Shown here piece by piece: positions 7,786 through 16,626 of a stretch of 20,164 nucleotides of DNA. Numbering within the stretch: position 1 is the stretch's first letter; each line of letters starts with the position of its first letter. Source of the stretch: Mitosporidium daphniae (Eukaryota; Microsporidia); assembly GCF_000760515.2 (NCBI RefSeq), contig NW_013546133.1, forward strand, positions 1 to 20,164, written 5' to 3'. Under the pieces are notes generated by a model. That model did not search any database and was not told where the DNA came from. It worked only from the letters and a program-made list of their open reading frames with translations. The translations under genes and the position numbers were made by a program.

Positions 7786-9208
7786 TCAAGGCAGGCGCAA
7801 AACTCGCAGTTTCCCCTTTTCCGACTTGTTTGGAAAGGAAAGGCCGGGTGGCGGTCCATTAGGAGTAGAAACTGCCGGTGCGGTATTTTCCCGCTTTGGA
7901 AGTTCGGGAAAGGCCTCTGCGCGCGACTCTTGTCTTTTCAAGCTTTGGCTGGCTGGCAAGCTTGAGGGTTTTGACAACGGCACCTTTTCCGGAAAGGATA
8001 TTTTCGGTGCAGATGCTGAAACAGATGGGGGGCCCATAGCCGATGGCCTCAAAGACGAGAGAGAGGGAAACAATTTTTCTTTCGAATGTAGCACTGCCGG
8101 CTTCCTTTTCGAAATTAAAGGCATAGACGAATTGATGGGGGCAAGCGATGGAAAAGAGTCTTCAGATAGCACAAATGGCGTAGAAATGTCTTTCCTGGTC
8201 TCCCTGCTCGGTTCCTGTGTTGAAGAAGCTGGCGAATCCTTTTTAGACAAATCGATTGAGAGTATATGTCGATTCTGGGATCTTTGACCGCCCCTATAAA
8301 GCTCTGGATGCTGGTTGGCCATGTGGCCCTTCAGATCAATCACAGTCGAAAAGACAACAAATTTTTTTTCAAGGCAAGGCTTTTCATTGCACATAAAATG
8401 GGAATCGTGGAAATGTTGCTCCTAAGAAAACGTAAAAATTTCCGCACTTACCAGCGATTCATAATTCTTGTAATACTGGTCCTTGATCTCATTTGAAATA
8501 CATATGAAGCACGATTCGTGTGCATCCCTACAATGGGTGTAAAGCTCATCGTTAGAGTAAAAGCGCACACTGCAAAACTTGCATTCGGGATGCCCTATTA
8601 GCTTTTTCTGGATTTGCACGATTGGAGAAGTTTGGGGAATGTTGTCTTTCCGCCTTTTCTTTTCCTCAATTGTTCTCATGTGCGAACGCAATGTGAACGG
8701 ATTTTCAAATAGGGGGATCTCCTCAAAAAATAATTTCTGGTTATCAAAGCAGATGGTACAAATGAACTTTCCATGAACCCGCTCCAAGTGTACAGGAAAG
8801 TCGGTTCTTTTTGTCAAAGCCACGTTGCAAGAAAAAATGGGACATCGTGGGTTTATCAACTCCTCACACGTCCGCCTAACCCTTTCCGTTTCGAAATAAA
8901 TCTTGTATTGATTTTCCGGATCAAAAGAGATATAGTTCGAAGCACTTTCGGGGATTGAGACCAACTTTAAAAGAAAGTTTGGAATTGTCTCCTGTTCAAC
9001 ATGGCTTTCAAAAATCAAAACATTATTTGAGGACCTCTAAGCTTGATAAATCAAATTGAAGCCTAACTTTACAGAGCGGGCAAGCCATTATTTGAAAGAG
9101 GACTCTCAACCTAAGAGAGCATCTATAGCATATCAGATGCGAGCAAATTCCGATTGCCCAGGCCTTTACATTGACCTCCACGCAAATCTCGCAATTGGAA
9201 ATTTTCAT
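7786..9208 (-). CDS. Hel2/ZNF598-type E3 ubiquitin ligase of ribosome quality control
   Basis: RING E3 that senses collided ribosomes and ubiquitinates small-subunit proteins. Exons 9208-9068, 9036-8452 and 8421-7786 join over introns of 31 nt (9037-9067) and 30 nt (8422-8451, GTAAGT...TTAG), both phase 0, giving 453 aa, shorter than yeast Hel2 (639) or human ZNF598 (904). The RING is complete: C6, C9, C22, H24, C27, C30, C43 and C46, with the family spacing CEIC...WAIG.CSH..CYRC..R.RVL. C2H2-type fingers follow, then HPECKFCSVRFYSNDELYTH, QYYKNYESLEQHFHDSHFMC (across the splice) and the signature QNRHI. The disordered tail repeats FPSL/FPEL motifs and GPPPGL, as in the family. The ATG is 15 nt from tRNA-Pro on the same strand. 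The 3' end converges on IleRS with 141 bp between. Confidence 0.95.
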
Positions 9209-9210
9209 TT

Positions 9211-9223
9211 AAAAAATAAAAAA
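9211..9223 (-). terminator. Pol III terminator of tRNA-Pro
   Basis: The minus strand reads T6 (9223-9218), A (9217), T6 (9216-9211), beginning directly after the discriminator base. Only two bases remain before the Hel2 ATG at 9208. Confidence 0.88.
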
Positions 9224-9295
9224 GGGGTCAGCCGAGAATCGAACTCGGGACCTCTCGCACCCTAAGCGAGAATTATACCACTAAACCACTGACCC
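9224..9295 (-). tRNA. tRNA-Pro(AGG), intronless
   Basis: A 72-nt cloverleaf on the minus strand. Acceptor GGGTCAG/CTGACCC, anticodon stem CTCGC/GCGAG with loop TTAGGGT (anticodon AGG), T arm CCGAG/CTCGG with loop TTCGATT, discriminator C. The anticodon arm and variable region resemble eukaryotic tRNA-Pro(AGG). Confidence 0.98.
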
Positions 9296-9393
9296 AGTCT
9301 CAAGTTTAAAAAAAATAGTATCCTAACCCAATTTTATTAGAAAAGATAGAAAAAGAGGGCAAACCTAGTAGTGTTTTGCCAATAATTTTGGGA

Positions 9394-11137
9394 TTATAAT
9401 TTATTTTGCATTTCCACATATTCAAAAAGCAAGTCCAAATGCTCACTAATACCCAGTTTATAAGGCGAATATTTGTCGAGAATTTCTCGCTTGACAAGCT
9501 CTTTGGCTCCGCTATGTCTTATCAAGAGGCGTCTAATCTCTTTCTCGCTTGGAAGAGTGTAATGGGGCAAAAAAGAATGGTACTGACTGTGATCCTCTAC
9601 GATCTCTCCAGCAAGCATTTTGTGGTCGCGCAGAAATTCATTTAGATCGTCAGAATCGTTCACAATTGGCCATTCTGGGGTCCTTTTGAGCTTATCGATC
9701 AGCTTAGCTTTGGTGCCAAACTCAAACGTAGCTCCAGAAAGGAAGTATCTTGTGGCTGCCAATTCCATTGTCAAGCATTTGGCCAGCGATGCTAATTGAC
9801 CTCCAACTCGAAGCAATTTTACCGTCTTTCTCAGCGAATTTGGACACATCGTTTGAAGTTTTGTGAGGATTTTTTCGGAATACACAGCAGAGGGTCCCTT
9901 TGCTTCCTGAGAAATCCTCTTTAGCTTGCAGGCTATGTCTTCATAGCAATCGCTCTTGTTGAATCTGCGAATAAAAGCTAACAAACATACACATAATCGA
10001 CAAACCGTCTTGAGGGAAGGTTTGAGTCTATAGAGTTATCCGAAATTTTAAATGTCGTCTCGGGCAAGTAGGAGCCCGAAAACTCGTTTAGAATCAAATT
10101 GAAGTTGGGGTCTGAACCGTCCAGCCCAGAAAGCCTAGCAATTAGGTCTTCTATCCGGTGATGAGGAATATAATGAGTAGCCAATCCGCAATGACTAACA
10201 ACGGGGTTAACAAAACGCGATTACTAAATTTGCTGGCCATGAAGACGTTCGCCGGTGAGACCCAAGAAAACACCAAGGCCGCAATCTAATTTTGGAAGGA
10301 AGTTGGTTGCTCCAACGTCTGGGTAAAATCCGATCGCAGTCTCTGGCATTGCAAACACAGATCTTTCCGTGGAAACACAAAAAGGCGCATTAATGGAAAG
10401 ACCGGCACCGCCGCCAAGAGTCAATCCATCGATTATGCTGAGAACAGGGGCTATTTTGGGGCCGGTTAGCGAAATCAAGTGGTTCAATCGATATTCCTGT
10501 TGAAAAAACTTCATGGCCTCATCAACACCATGCTTTTTGCGTGTTTTGAGGACATCTAAAGTGTACATCAAATGGGATACCAATGACATCGCCGCCGGCG
10601 CAAAAGACGGGAGAGGCCTCATTCACCGCCCGGGCCTTGATGACAATAACCCGACATGAGGGTCTATCTCGAAGGATCTAGGAAAGTAGGTGCAGACGTT
10701 ACTTGGATATACGTTGTGATCTGCTGAATCATTTGCATTGTCAAGGAGTTCAATTTTGATGGACGGTCCAGCTCGATGATTCCTACGCTCCCCGAAATGC
10801 GCATATGGATATTTTCGCATTTGATTGCCTCCCCAGCAAGAGGCGAAATTGTATCTGAAATCTTTGAAAAGTCTCTTGATGCAAATGTACGATCCATCGA
10901 TTTGGAGGGTTTAGCTTGAGATAGGCTGGTTAAATCCGTAAAATAGTCGACCGCTTGTTTGAGTTCAACGATTGATGGATACGGATTTTGAAGGTCGTTA
11001 AATTTGCTGCGTTTGTAGTATTTTAAGAACGAGAGCGGCTTCCGATGAGTAGAGAGCGCCCTGCTATAAATTCCGAGCACCATAAAAGTTGACCCAAACT
11101 GCAACAATGCAACTCCATTATGCCTGCCACAGAACAT
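9394..11137 (-). CDS. Ehd3/HIBCH family: 3-hydroxyisobutyryl-CoA hydrolase or mitoribosomal mS47 homologue
   Basis: Enoyl-CoA hydratase/isomerase fold protein of the HIBCH branch (valine breakdown); in yeasts the orthologue Ehd3 is also the mitoribosomal protein mS47. Exons 11137-10703, 10677-10581, 10555-10225, 10194-9991 and 9964-9394 join over introns of 25, 25, 30 and 26 nt (10678-10702, 10556-10580, 10195-10224, 9965-9990), giving 545 aa. Spliced motifs in order: IKCENIHMRISGSVGIIELD, FCAGGDV (visible only after splicing), FFQQEYRLNHLI, IDGLTLGGGAGLS, AMPETAIGFYPDVGATNFL, CGLATHYIP and MSP-like MCPNSLRKT. The Glu and Asp of MPETAIGFYPDVG, catalytic in HIBCH, are kept. The N-terminus (MFCGRHNGVALLQ...) is basic and looks like a presequence. 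A C-terminal extension of about 70 aa exceeds HIBCH (386 aa) and is nearer Ehd3 (500 aa). The ATG is directly preceded by a TTAGGG repeat. Confidence 0.92.
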
Positions 11138-11151
11138 AACCCTAACCCTAC
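11138..11151 (-). promoter_or_regulatory. Double TTAGGG motif abutting the Ehd3/HIBCH start codon
   Basis: The minus strand reads GTAGGGTTAGGGTT immediately before the ATG at 11137, within the 41-bp gap to Hop1. TTAGGG/CCCTAA boxes bind Tbf1/Rap1-type Myb factors in fungal promoters. Whether the motif is functional here is inference. Confidence 0.4.
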
Positions 11152-11178
11152 ACAAGCCAACAAATCATTGCAAATTTA

Positions 11179-12979
11179 TTAATTTTTCAAAAAGCACTTT
11201 ATAGGGTTTTCTGTAGAGCTGGATTGCTTTTTCTTTTTCAACAATGGCTCAATAGACCGGCTTTTGCTAGAAGCGACATCTTTTCGGCAACTTTCATCTT
11301 TGCTGCAAATATCATGTCTGCTGAAACTATCAACGTTGCTGCAGCCATCGGAAGCGAAATGATTTTCCTCAAATAACGAATGCTTCAAGCTTGATATCGG
11401 GGCCGGGCTTGGGACAGGCTTACCGAGAGCTTTATGATACTCTGGAAATGTTGCTAGGTCTACGCTAAAGTAGTATTTGATTTTTTTCTTGATCTCATTG
11501 CTCTTAATACATTCATACGAAAACCTGGTTATCGCTCCATTTGAAGGAACCTTGAGCAAAAATCCTTCGTTCGCCAATTTCTTTAAAATATGAGAAGATT
11601 TCTGGAAAGTAGTTCCAAGTCTTGTTGCCAAGTCCATGTGATCAGTTATGGACAGGTTGAAGGAAATAAACAACGCTCTTCTGACAAGCGATAAATCGGA
11701 ACAGAATTTCAGCACCTTTGGTCGTTTTTTATGCTGGCAATTATAACAAGTATGAGTGGACCCTTCATGGCTTGGGATCCTCTTATCAGAGTTGCTATAA
11801 TATCCACAGCAGACCGTATGTTGCCAAGTATTGCAACTGTCACAGAATATCATGGCAACATCGGGCTCTTCATAATCGGATGCACCACACGGACAACGTA
11901 TAGAGTCACACGATGGCCTCGATGAAAAAACGGCCTCAGTCGGGGGTTTTATGTCGGGGGCGAATGGATCACAGGCTGGGTATCCATAATGGTAGAGCGG
12001 TCCATTTGGGGCGAAATCGTTTCGATTGGAGAGCATACCAAATTGTTAAAATCCAAATCATCGGCTTTCACAGGCCACTCCTTGCAAGGGGCGTGCGGAA
12101 GATTGCTTTGTGATGACGATATGGGGCATGCCCCAGCTTGAAACGACTCTTTTGTGTTTTTGCTGCCATGCTCGTCGTTGGGTAGCAAATCGGACTTTGT
12201 TTGAATTTTAAGAGATATTCTAACGTAGGTAACTAATACATCGGCAACACATACGTATGGAATGGGGTCGCTGCTTGCCCAAGATCAAATCTCAGAGAAT
12301 CTGCGCCACGGGAATTGACAAAAATCTCATCTGGGCAATCAAGAAACAACGGCGGTTGGTATGAGGATGGCGTCCGATCCTCGTAGTAATATATTCGGAT
12401 GGTTAAATATTTGATTGCGGGCAAGGACTAGAACAGAAACAAATCATTACCTTTAGCGTTTGGGTCAATATGCACATGGTCCTTAAAATCTGCACGGCAG
12501 AGCGCTTAAAGTCGATCTCCTTCTGGCTAAAGTGCAAAATTTCCTTGTCATTTTGTTCGATCGATAGAGATGATATGTCGGCACCAACATGGTCACTGTT
12601 GAATGGTGCATAGGCGACCTTGAAAGTATACCATTCAAGAACATTTTTCGGGTCATCCGGATCGATGAAAATGCCAAGGTATATTGTACGCAGGTATTTT
12701 TTATCCAAGGCGTCATAAATGCCAAGCTCAATCCAATCGAGAAAAGTATCTGCTTCTGGCGACATTCCACGGGCAAGTCTTTTCAGCGCCAGGTCGCACA
12801 AAAAGTGATCGGTAAAATTTTTCTCTTCAAACAAATCCCTCAAGTACCCAATGCAGGAAAACGACGTGGATATCAAATGTTTCATCAGAGCTAGGCTTTG
12901 GCCTTCGCTTTGGATGATATCAACCTTTTCATTAACCTAAGATGGTAACATCGCAACAACGGCATACCCTTAGCGCCAT
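11179..12979 (-). CDS. Hop1-type meiotic HORMA-domain protein with PHD and winged-helix modules
   Basis: Meiotic chromosome-axis protein promoting interhomologue recombination. Exons 12979-12968, 12936-12451, 12427-12255, 12219-11973 and 11934-11179 give 557 aa (yeast Hop1 605) over introns of 31, 23, 35 and 38 nt (12937-12967, 12428-12450, 12220-12254, 11935-11972). Exon 1 is a 12-nt microexon (MALR). HORMA domain, about residues 5-225: EGQSLALMKHLISTSFSCI, GYLRDLF, FLDWIELGIYDALDKKYLR, IFIDPDDPKNVLEWYTFK, KYLTIRIYYYEDRTPSSYQP and, after splicing, TPFHTISLKI (HORMAD1 TPFHTLKVRV). A disordered linker leads to a PHD finger (C320, C322, C337, C340, H345, C348, C368, C371) and a winged-helix segment near 380-470. 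The last intron is the weakest call: it ends GAG and is the longest; a 104-nt alternative uses the donor at about 12038. Confidence 0.88.
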
Positions 12980-13116
12980 CTTTCACGGCGTGTAATGAAT
13001 TTTTTCTCCCCAACGGTGGCATGCATTAATTCATGCAAACTGCATTTTAAGGTTCTCGATATTCGAATGTTTAATTGCTACGGTGATTTGATGCGGGTGG
13101 CGTGAAGCGAGTCTGC

Positions 13117-13140
13117 AAGTGCAAACCACGGTGCAAACGT
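13117..13140. repeat. Direct repeat of GTGCAAAC upstream of Hop1
   Basis: GTGCAAAC occurs at 13119-13126 and 13131-13138 in the 165-bp gap between the Trm2 stop and the Hop1 ATG. It may be a transcription-factor site for Hop1, but it does not match a meiotic element I know. The rest of the gap includes a near-palindrome at about 13018-13037 (TGCATTAATTCATGCA) and shows no gene. Confidence 0.4.
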
Positions 13141-13144
13141 TAAA

Positions 13145-14873
13145 TTAGTTCCTCTCAAATAAAAGCAATAATTCGTAATGATCTGTCTGGGGAAATAAAT
13201 CGACCGGGATTGCCCTTTTTATGCAAAATGGACCACCTGGGTATCTCTTGGAGGTTGATCGACAAAGACTAGTCAAATGATGAACGGTTTTCAGCTTACT
13301 CCTCAAAATTAACAGCGGCCAAATCGGCCTTACAAGATATGTAAATGACCTTTTTGATCAGGGGATTGCTTCGCAGAGAATGAATGACCTCCTTTTTGAC
13401 CCCATTTCTGGGAGGATCCAGGATAACAACGAACTCATCAGACTTTGAATGCGAAGACAAAACCTTTGGAAGAATCGTTTCAACGGGTCCAGCGATCCAC
13501 TCCGACTTTTCTGAAATGCCTAGGAAAATGAGAAATAAAATACCATTTATCGCTGCATTTCTTTTTGCGTCCTCGATGGCCTCAGCAATCAGTTCAATCC
13601 CTACAACATGATCAGCAAAGCTTGAAAGAATAATTCCAATGGTTCCAGAGCCGCAGCAAAGATCAAGAAGTATCCTATTTTTTTGAACGCTACTTGTGGC
13701 ATCGCTACCGTCTGCAATAAAAGACCCGGCAAGCGTAAACAGCTTTTCAGAGGCATATACGTTGGCTTGGAAAAAAGCTTCAATTGAAACCTCAAACTTA
13801 AAATCAAGAATGGTCATTGGAAGCGATTTGGGACCATATATGCTCACTAGGGGCTTCGAAAAATCGAAATTCAAGCTGAGACTTGAGCTTTCTTGATAAG
13901 ACAAAGAAGCAACACTAACATTCTTATTATCCTGGCCCTCCCAACTGAAAGATCTGCAAAACTCCTCCAGTCCTTTAAGAGGATAATTTGCATCGCTGGA
14001 AAGTTTTGTAACCGAGATCAGGGCCATCACTAAAAATTACGCCAAAAGATAACCCAAACATTTTCCGTCATCCATTAATCTCAGCAACAGAAGCCTCCAA
14101 AACCCACAATGAGTAATTCTATTATAAACTGCAAATAACGCATCCACTGGCGTGATTCTATCTTGTTGGTAATGTGCGGAAATAAGCCACTCGTTGAAGG
14201 CCGCTACGAAGGCCTTCATTCCGGGATGGACAATCAGGATTGGGTCTGGCGAACATACAGACAAGTTTTCCTCCATATAAGAGCCCATTGTAAATCCCAC
14301 GATCGGGTCTTTCCCGGATTCACCCCCAAATCCGATAGTAAATTCACATTTGTTTCTATATCCAGTAAGGACGGGGGACGCAACAACATATTCAATAACA
14401 TGGCTATAGTTAATCCGAGATAGAGCGGATGATGCCATTTTCTTTTTCAACTCCAGTTGTTCCGAATATGGATATCGCCAGAACTTTGTTACCTGATCTT
14501 GGATCCGTTCGCTTTCTGGAAGGGAGCTGTTCTTTTTGGATATCGAATAAAAGGCGTCCGACTCGACGTTCAGCTTTCGTTTGGTGAGTGAGTTAATCGA
14601 AAGTGGTTTCTTGCATTTTGGATACAAAATCTTTTTGTTTGAAATGAAATCTTGAAAATCGCTGAGACTCCCCTGGCTAGGGAAGATCATGATACAAGTG
14701 TCTTTTTTCGGGTCCTTTTGCACCTTATACTCATGCTGGAACTCCTTGAGGAGATCCTGTAATTTTGGCGTCAATTCTTTCGCAGTTAGGTATCGCGGGA
14801 CATTCTGAAGACATAATTTACATTCTTCTTTTGAGGGTTCTGCAACGATTTCCAAGCCAGCATTTTCTTCCAT
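13145..14873 (-). CDS. tRNA (uracil-5-)-methyltransferase Trm2/TRMT2A
   Basis: SAM-dependent enzyme making m5U54 (ribothymidine) in the tRNA T loop. Exons 14873-14060, 14029-13544, 13519-13300 and 13268-13145 give 547 aa (human TRMT2A 625, yeast Trm2 639). Introns are 30 nt (14030-14059), 24 nt (13520-13543) and 31 nt (13269-13299). An RRM-like N-terminus contains LCLQNVPRYLTAKEL. Then come WRYPYSEQLELKK, VLTGYRNKCEFTIGF, THCGFWR, SAM motif LLDLCCGSGTIGI, IELIAEAIEDAKRNAAINGI, VILDPPRNG, and YISCKAD with the nucleophilic Cys. The last exon supplies CRSTSKRYPGG and FPQTDHYELL with the catalytic Glu. The 24-nt intron is in frame and stop-free: unspliced it adds eight hydrophobic residues that the family lacks. 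The gene is head-to-head with glutathione synthetase. Confidence 0.95.
13520..13543 (-). other. Cryptic 24-nt in-frame intron within the Trm2 gene
   Basis: On the minus strand, GTATTT...CCTAG begins after the first base of a codon and removal leaves AAT GGC ATT. The result, NAAINGISEKSEWIAGPVE, follows the family pattern of helix, short turn, then strand. Retention would insert ILFLIFLG-like residues into the methyltransferase core without a stop or frameshift. Pyrimidine content and the TAG end match the other introns in the window. Confidence 0.85.
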
Positions 14874-14967
14874 TAAAATTTAAATATTTGCCGCTTCAAT
14901 TTAATTCGACTTTGAATCGCCACATCATTCATAAAAGACTGTGACATTTACATACCAAAAGGGGACG
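14874..14967. promoter_or_regulatory. 94-bp bidirectional promoter between Trm2 and glutathione synthetase
   Basis: The two start codons face away from each other with 94 bp between. The sequence is AT-rich and includes ATTAAAATTTAAATATTTG next to the Trm2 ATG. No plus-strand ATG lies upstream of 14968, so an upstream glutathione synthetase exon here is unlikely. Confidence 0.55.
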
Positions 14968-16535
14968 ATGAACTTTTTATCCTCCGCTAATAAATTCAAC
15001 TTTCTTTTTCTCGATCGCTCATATAATGCTAAGCCTTGCGCGATGACTAAACATCCATCTCCCTTCCCAAGATCCCAATATTTATTAGCCCTGAAACTAC
15101 AAACTTATTGGGATCGGCTATTCCAGTTTTTACTGTCCGAGCCTATTTATTCATCATATTTCTTGGATGCCCTAATGATAAGGTTTTTATAGCTTCATAA
15201 CTTTAGTATAACGCCTGGAGATGCCTTTATGAGCAGGCTCTACGAAATCGAAAAAGCACATAGGTTGCACCGCCAAAATGTTTTCATCATCTCCCTGTTA
15301 ATGATGTCTTTTAGATTCCAGTCCTTGCCGTGACAAGGACAGACTATTTGCTGGGTGGAGAGTCTGCTCCACAGCTGAAGACCGTTGAATTTAATACCAT
15401 TGCAACCGGGATGGGTTTGTTAACCGATTCGCTTTGGTCTATGAGGGAATTTTTATATGGGGCTGATGGAGCAGGTGAAAGGCCCAACTGTGGTCATTTG
15501 TATATTGAGTCTTTTTGCGATGCCTTTAATCTTTGGAATGAGCTTAACAGCGAAAACTCGGCCTTTCCCCCCATTTTCGCTATGATCGTTTTGCCAAATG
15601 AAAGAAATATTTTTGAGCACCAGGAAATATGTGAGCGACTTTTGAAAAAGGGCATCCAAACTCATAGGATAACGCTCTCCGAATTGGGAACATCGGGATC
15701 CTTGACCAAAGATCGATATTTAATTTACAAAGGGTGTGGTTTTCCTTGTCGTGACTTTGTAGGTCTTGCATAGCCGTTGCCTATTTTAGAACCGGCTATG
15801 CGCCAAGCAATTTCAATTCTGTAGATGTATTAATCAGCGCCTAAACGTAGGACTGGAATGGCCGCGATCTCATCGAGGCGTCCAACTGCATCGAATGTCC
15901 CTCCTTGGCCTTGCAGTTTATAGGTTCAAAAAAGGTGCAACAAATGATCGCCGAAGATTCCTTCCCATTGGATTGGTAACTGGATTTGGGTAAACAACCA
16001 TATAGGATTGTTGGCGATTCCTCTCATTTGCTTGCCTCCACATTTGTGCAGTTTTTTTCTCTAGATTCGGAAGTACGGAGGTGTGCGGCTGTTGAGTTTA
16101 TGGAGAAAACCCCAAAAGCCGAGTTTGTACTAAAACCACAAAGGGAAGGCGGAGGTATTTCGATTTTTTCTGATCTCAAGGCAATAATATTTTCTTTCGA
16201 GATGAGATTATGAAAATCATCTCGACAAATCAGGCTGCCGATCTCGCCCAATATATTCTTATGGAAAGGATCATACCTCCCCCAAAAGCCCGATTTCAAG
16301 CCACACTTATTTCAGAAGGGATCACTGAGGACGAAGAGCTGTGCACATCTGAGCTTGGAATATTTTCCTCCTTCATAAGGTTAGCATTTCTCAATAACCC
16401 GATAGCCATGCTGGCCACATGAGCAAGGAAAGAATTGGCGGATATATCTTGAGAACCAAATCACTCTCCGTAGATGAAGGCGGGGTTTCGGCTGGGTTTG
16501 CATTTCTTGACACTCTTGACCTTTGCGATCCCTAA
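14968..16535 (+). CDS. Glutathione synthetase (eukaryotic type)
   Basis: Joins gamma-glutamylcysteine and glycine, the second step of glutathione synthesis, in the cytosol. Eight exons: 14968-15182, 15207-15279, 15315-15733, 15763-15820, 15851-15975, 16006-16154, 16181-16379 and 16406-16535, with seven introns of 24, 35, 29, 30, 30, 26 and 26 nt. The product is 455 aa (human GSS 474). Human order is followed throughout: PSPFPRSQYLLALKLQ, DAFMSRLYEIEK, TRTDYLL, LKTVEFNTIATGMG, ERNIFEHQEI, GSCIAVAYFRTGYAPS (across a splice), SNCIECPSLALQFIGSKKVQ, FVLKPQREGGGNNIF (across a splice; ATP-grasp core), AQYILMERI, TSELGIF and GGYILRTKS...DEGGVSAGFAFLD. The N-terminus is about 20 aa shorter than usual. 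The first in-frame ATG was used; the next Met is directly before TKHPSPFPR. Confidence 0.95.
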
Positions 16536-16626
16536 TTGATGTGATTGATGAAAAGCGGCCTTGCGTTTAATAAATTCATACTTGTGGAAAGTTTGCTTTT
16601 CAGTAAAATTTAGACCCTCCAGCCGG

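Noticed and set aside
7826-8287. Plus-strand ORF of 153 aa opposite Hel2
   Set aside because: It is the antisense shadow of the low-complexity Hel2 tail; no family resemblance.
8994-9036. 43-nt intron in Hel2 with donor GTCCTC
   Set aside because: It is in phase, but the 31-nt intron at 9037-9067 follows the TAG rule and keeps the family-like VLIF segment after the RING.
14030-14040. 11-nt intron in Trm2 (GTAATTTTTAG)
   Set aside because: Far below any plausible size and out of phase; the 30-nt intron 14030-14059 joins MDDGKL to MALISV correctly.
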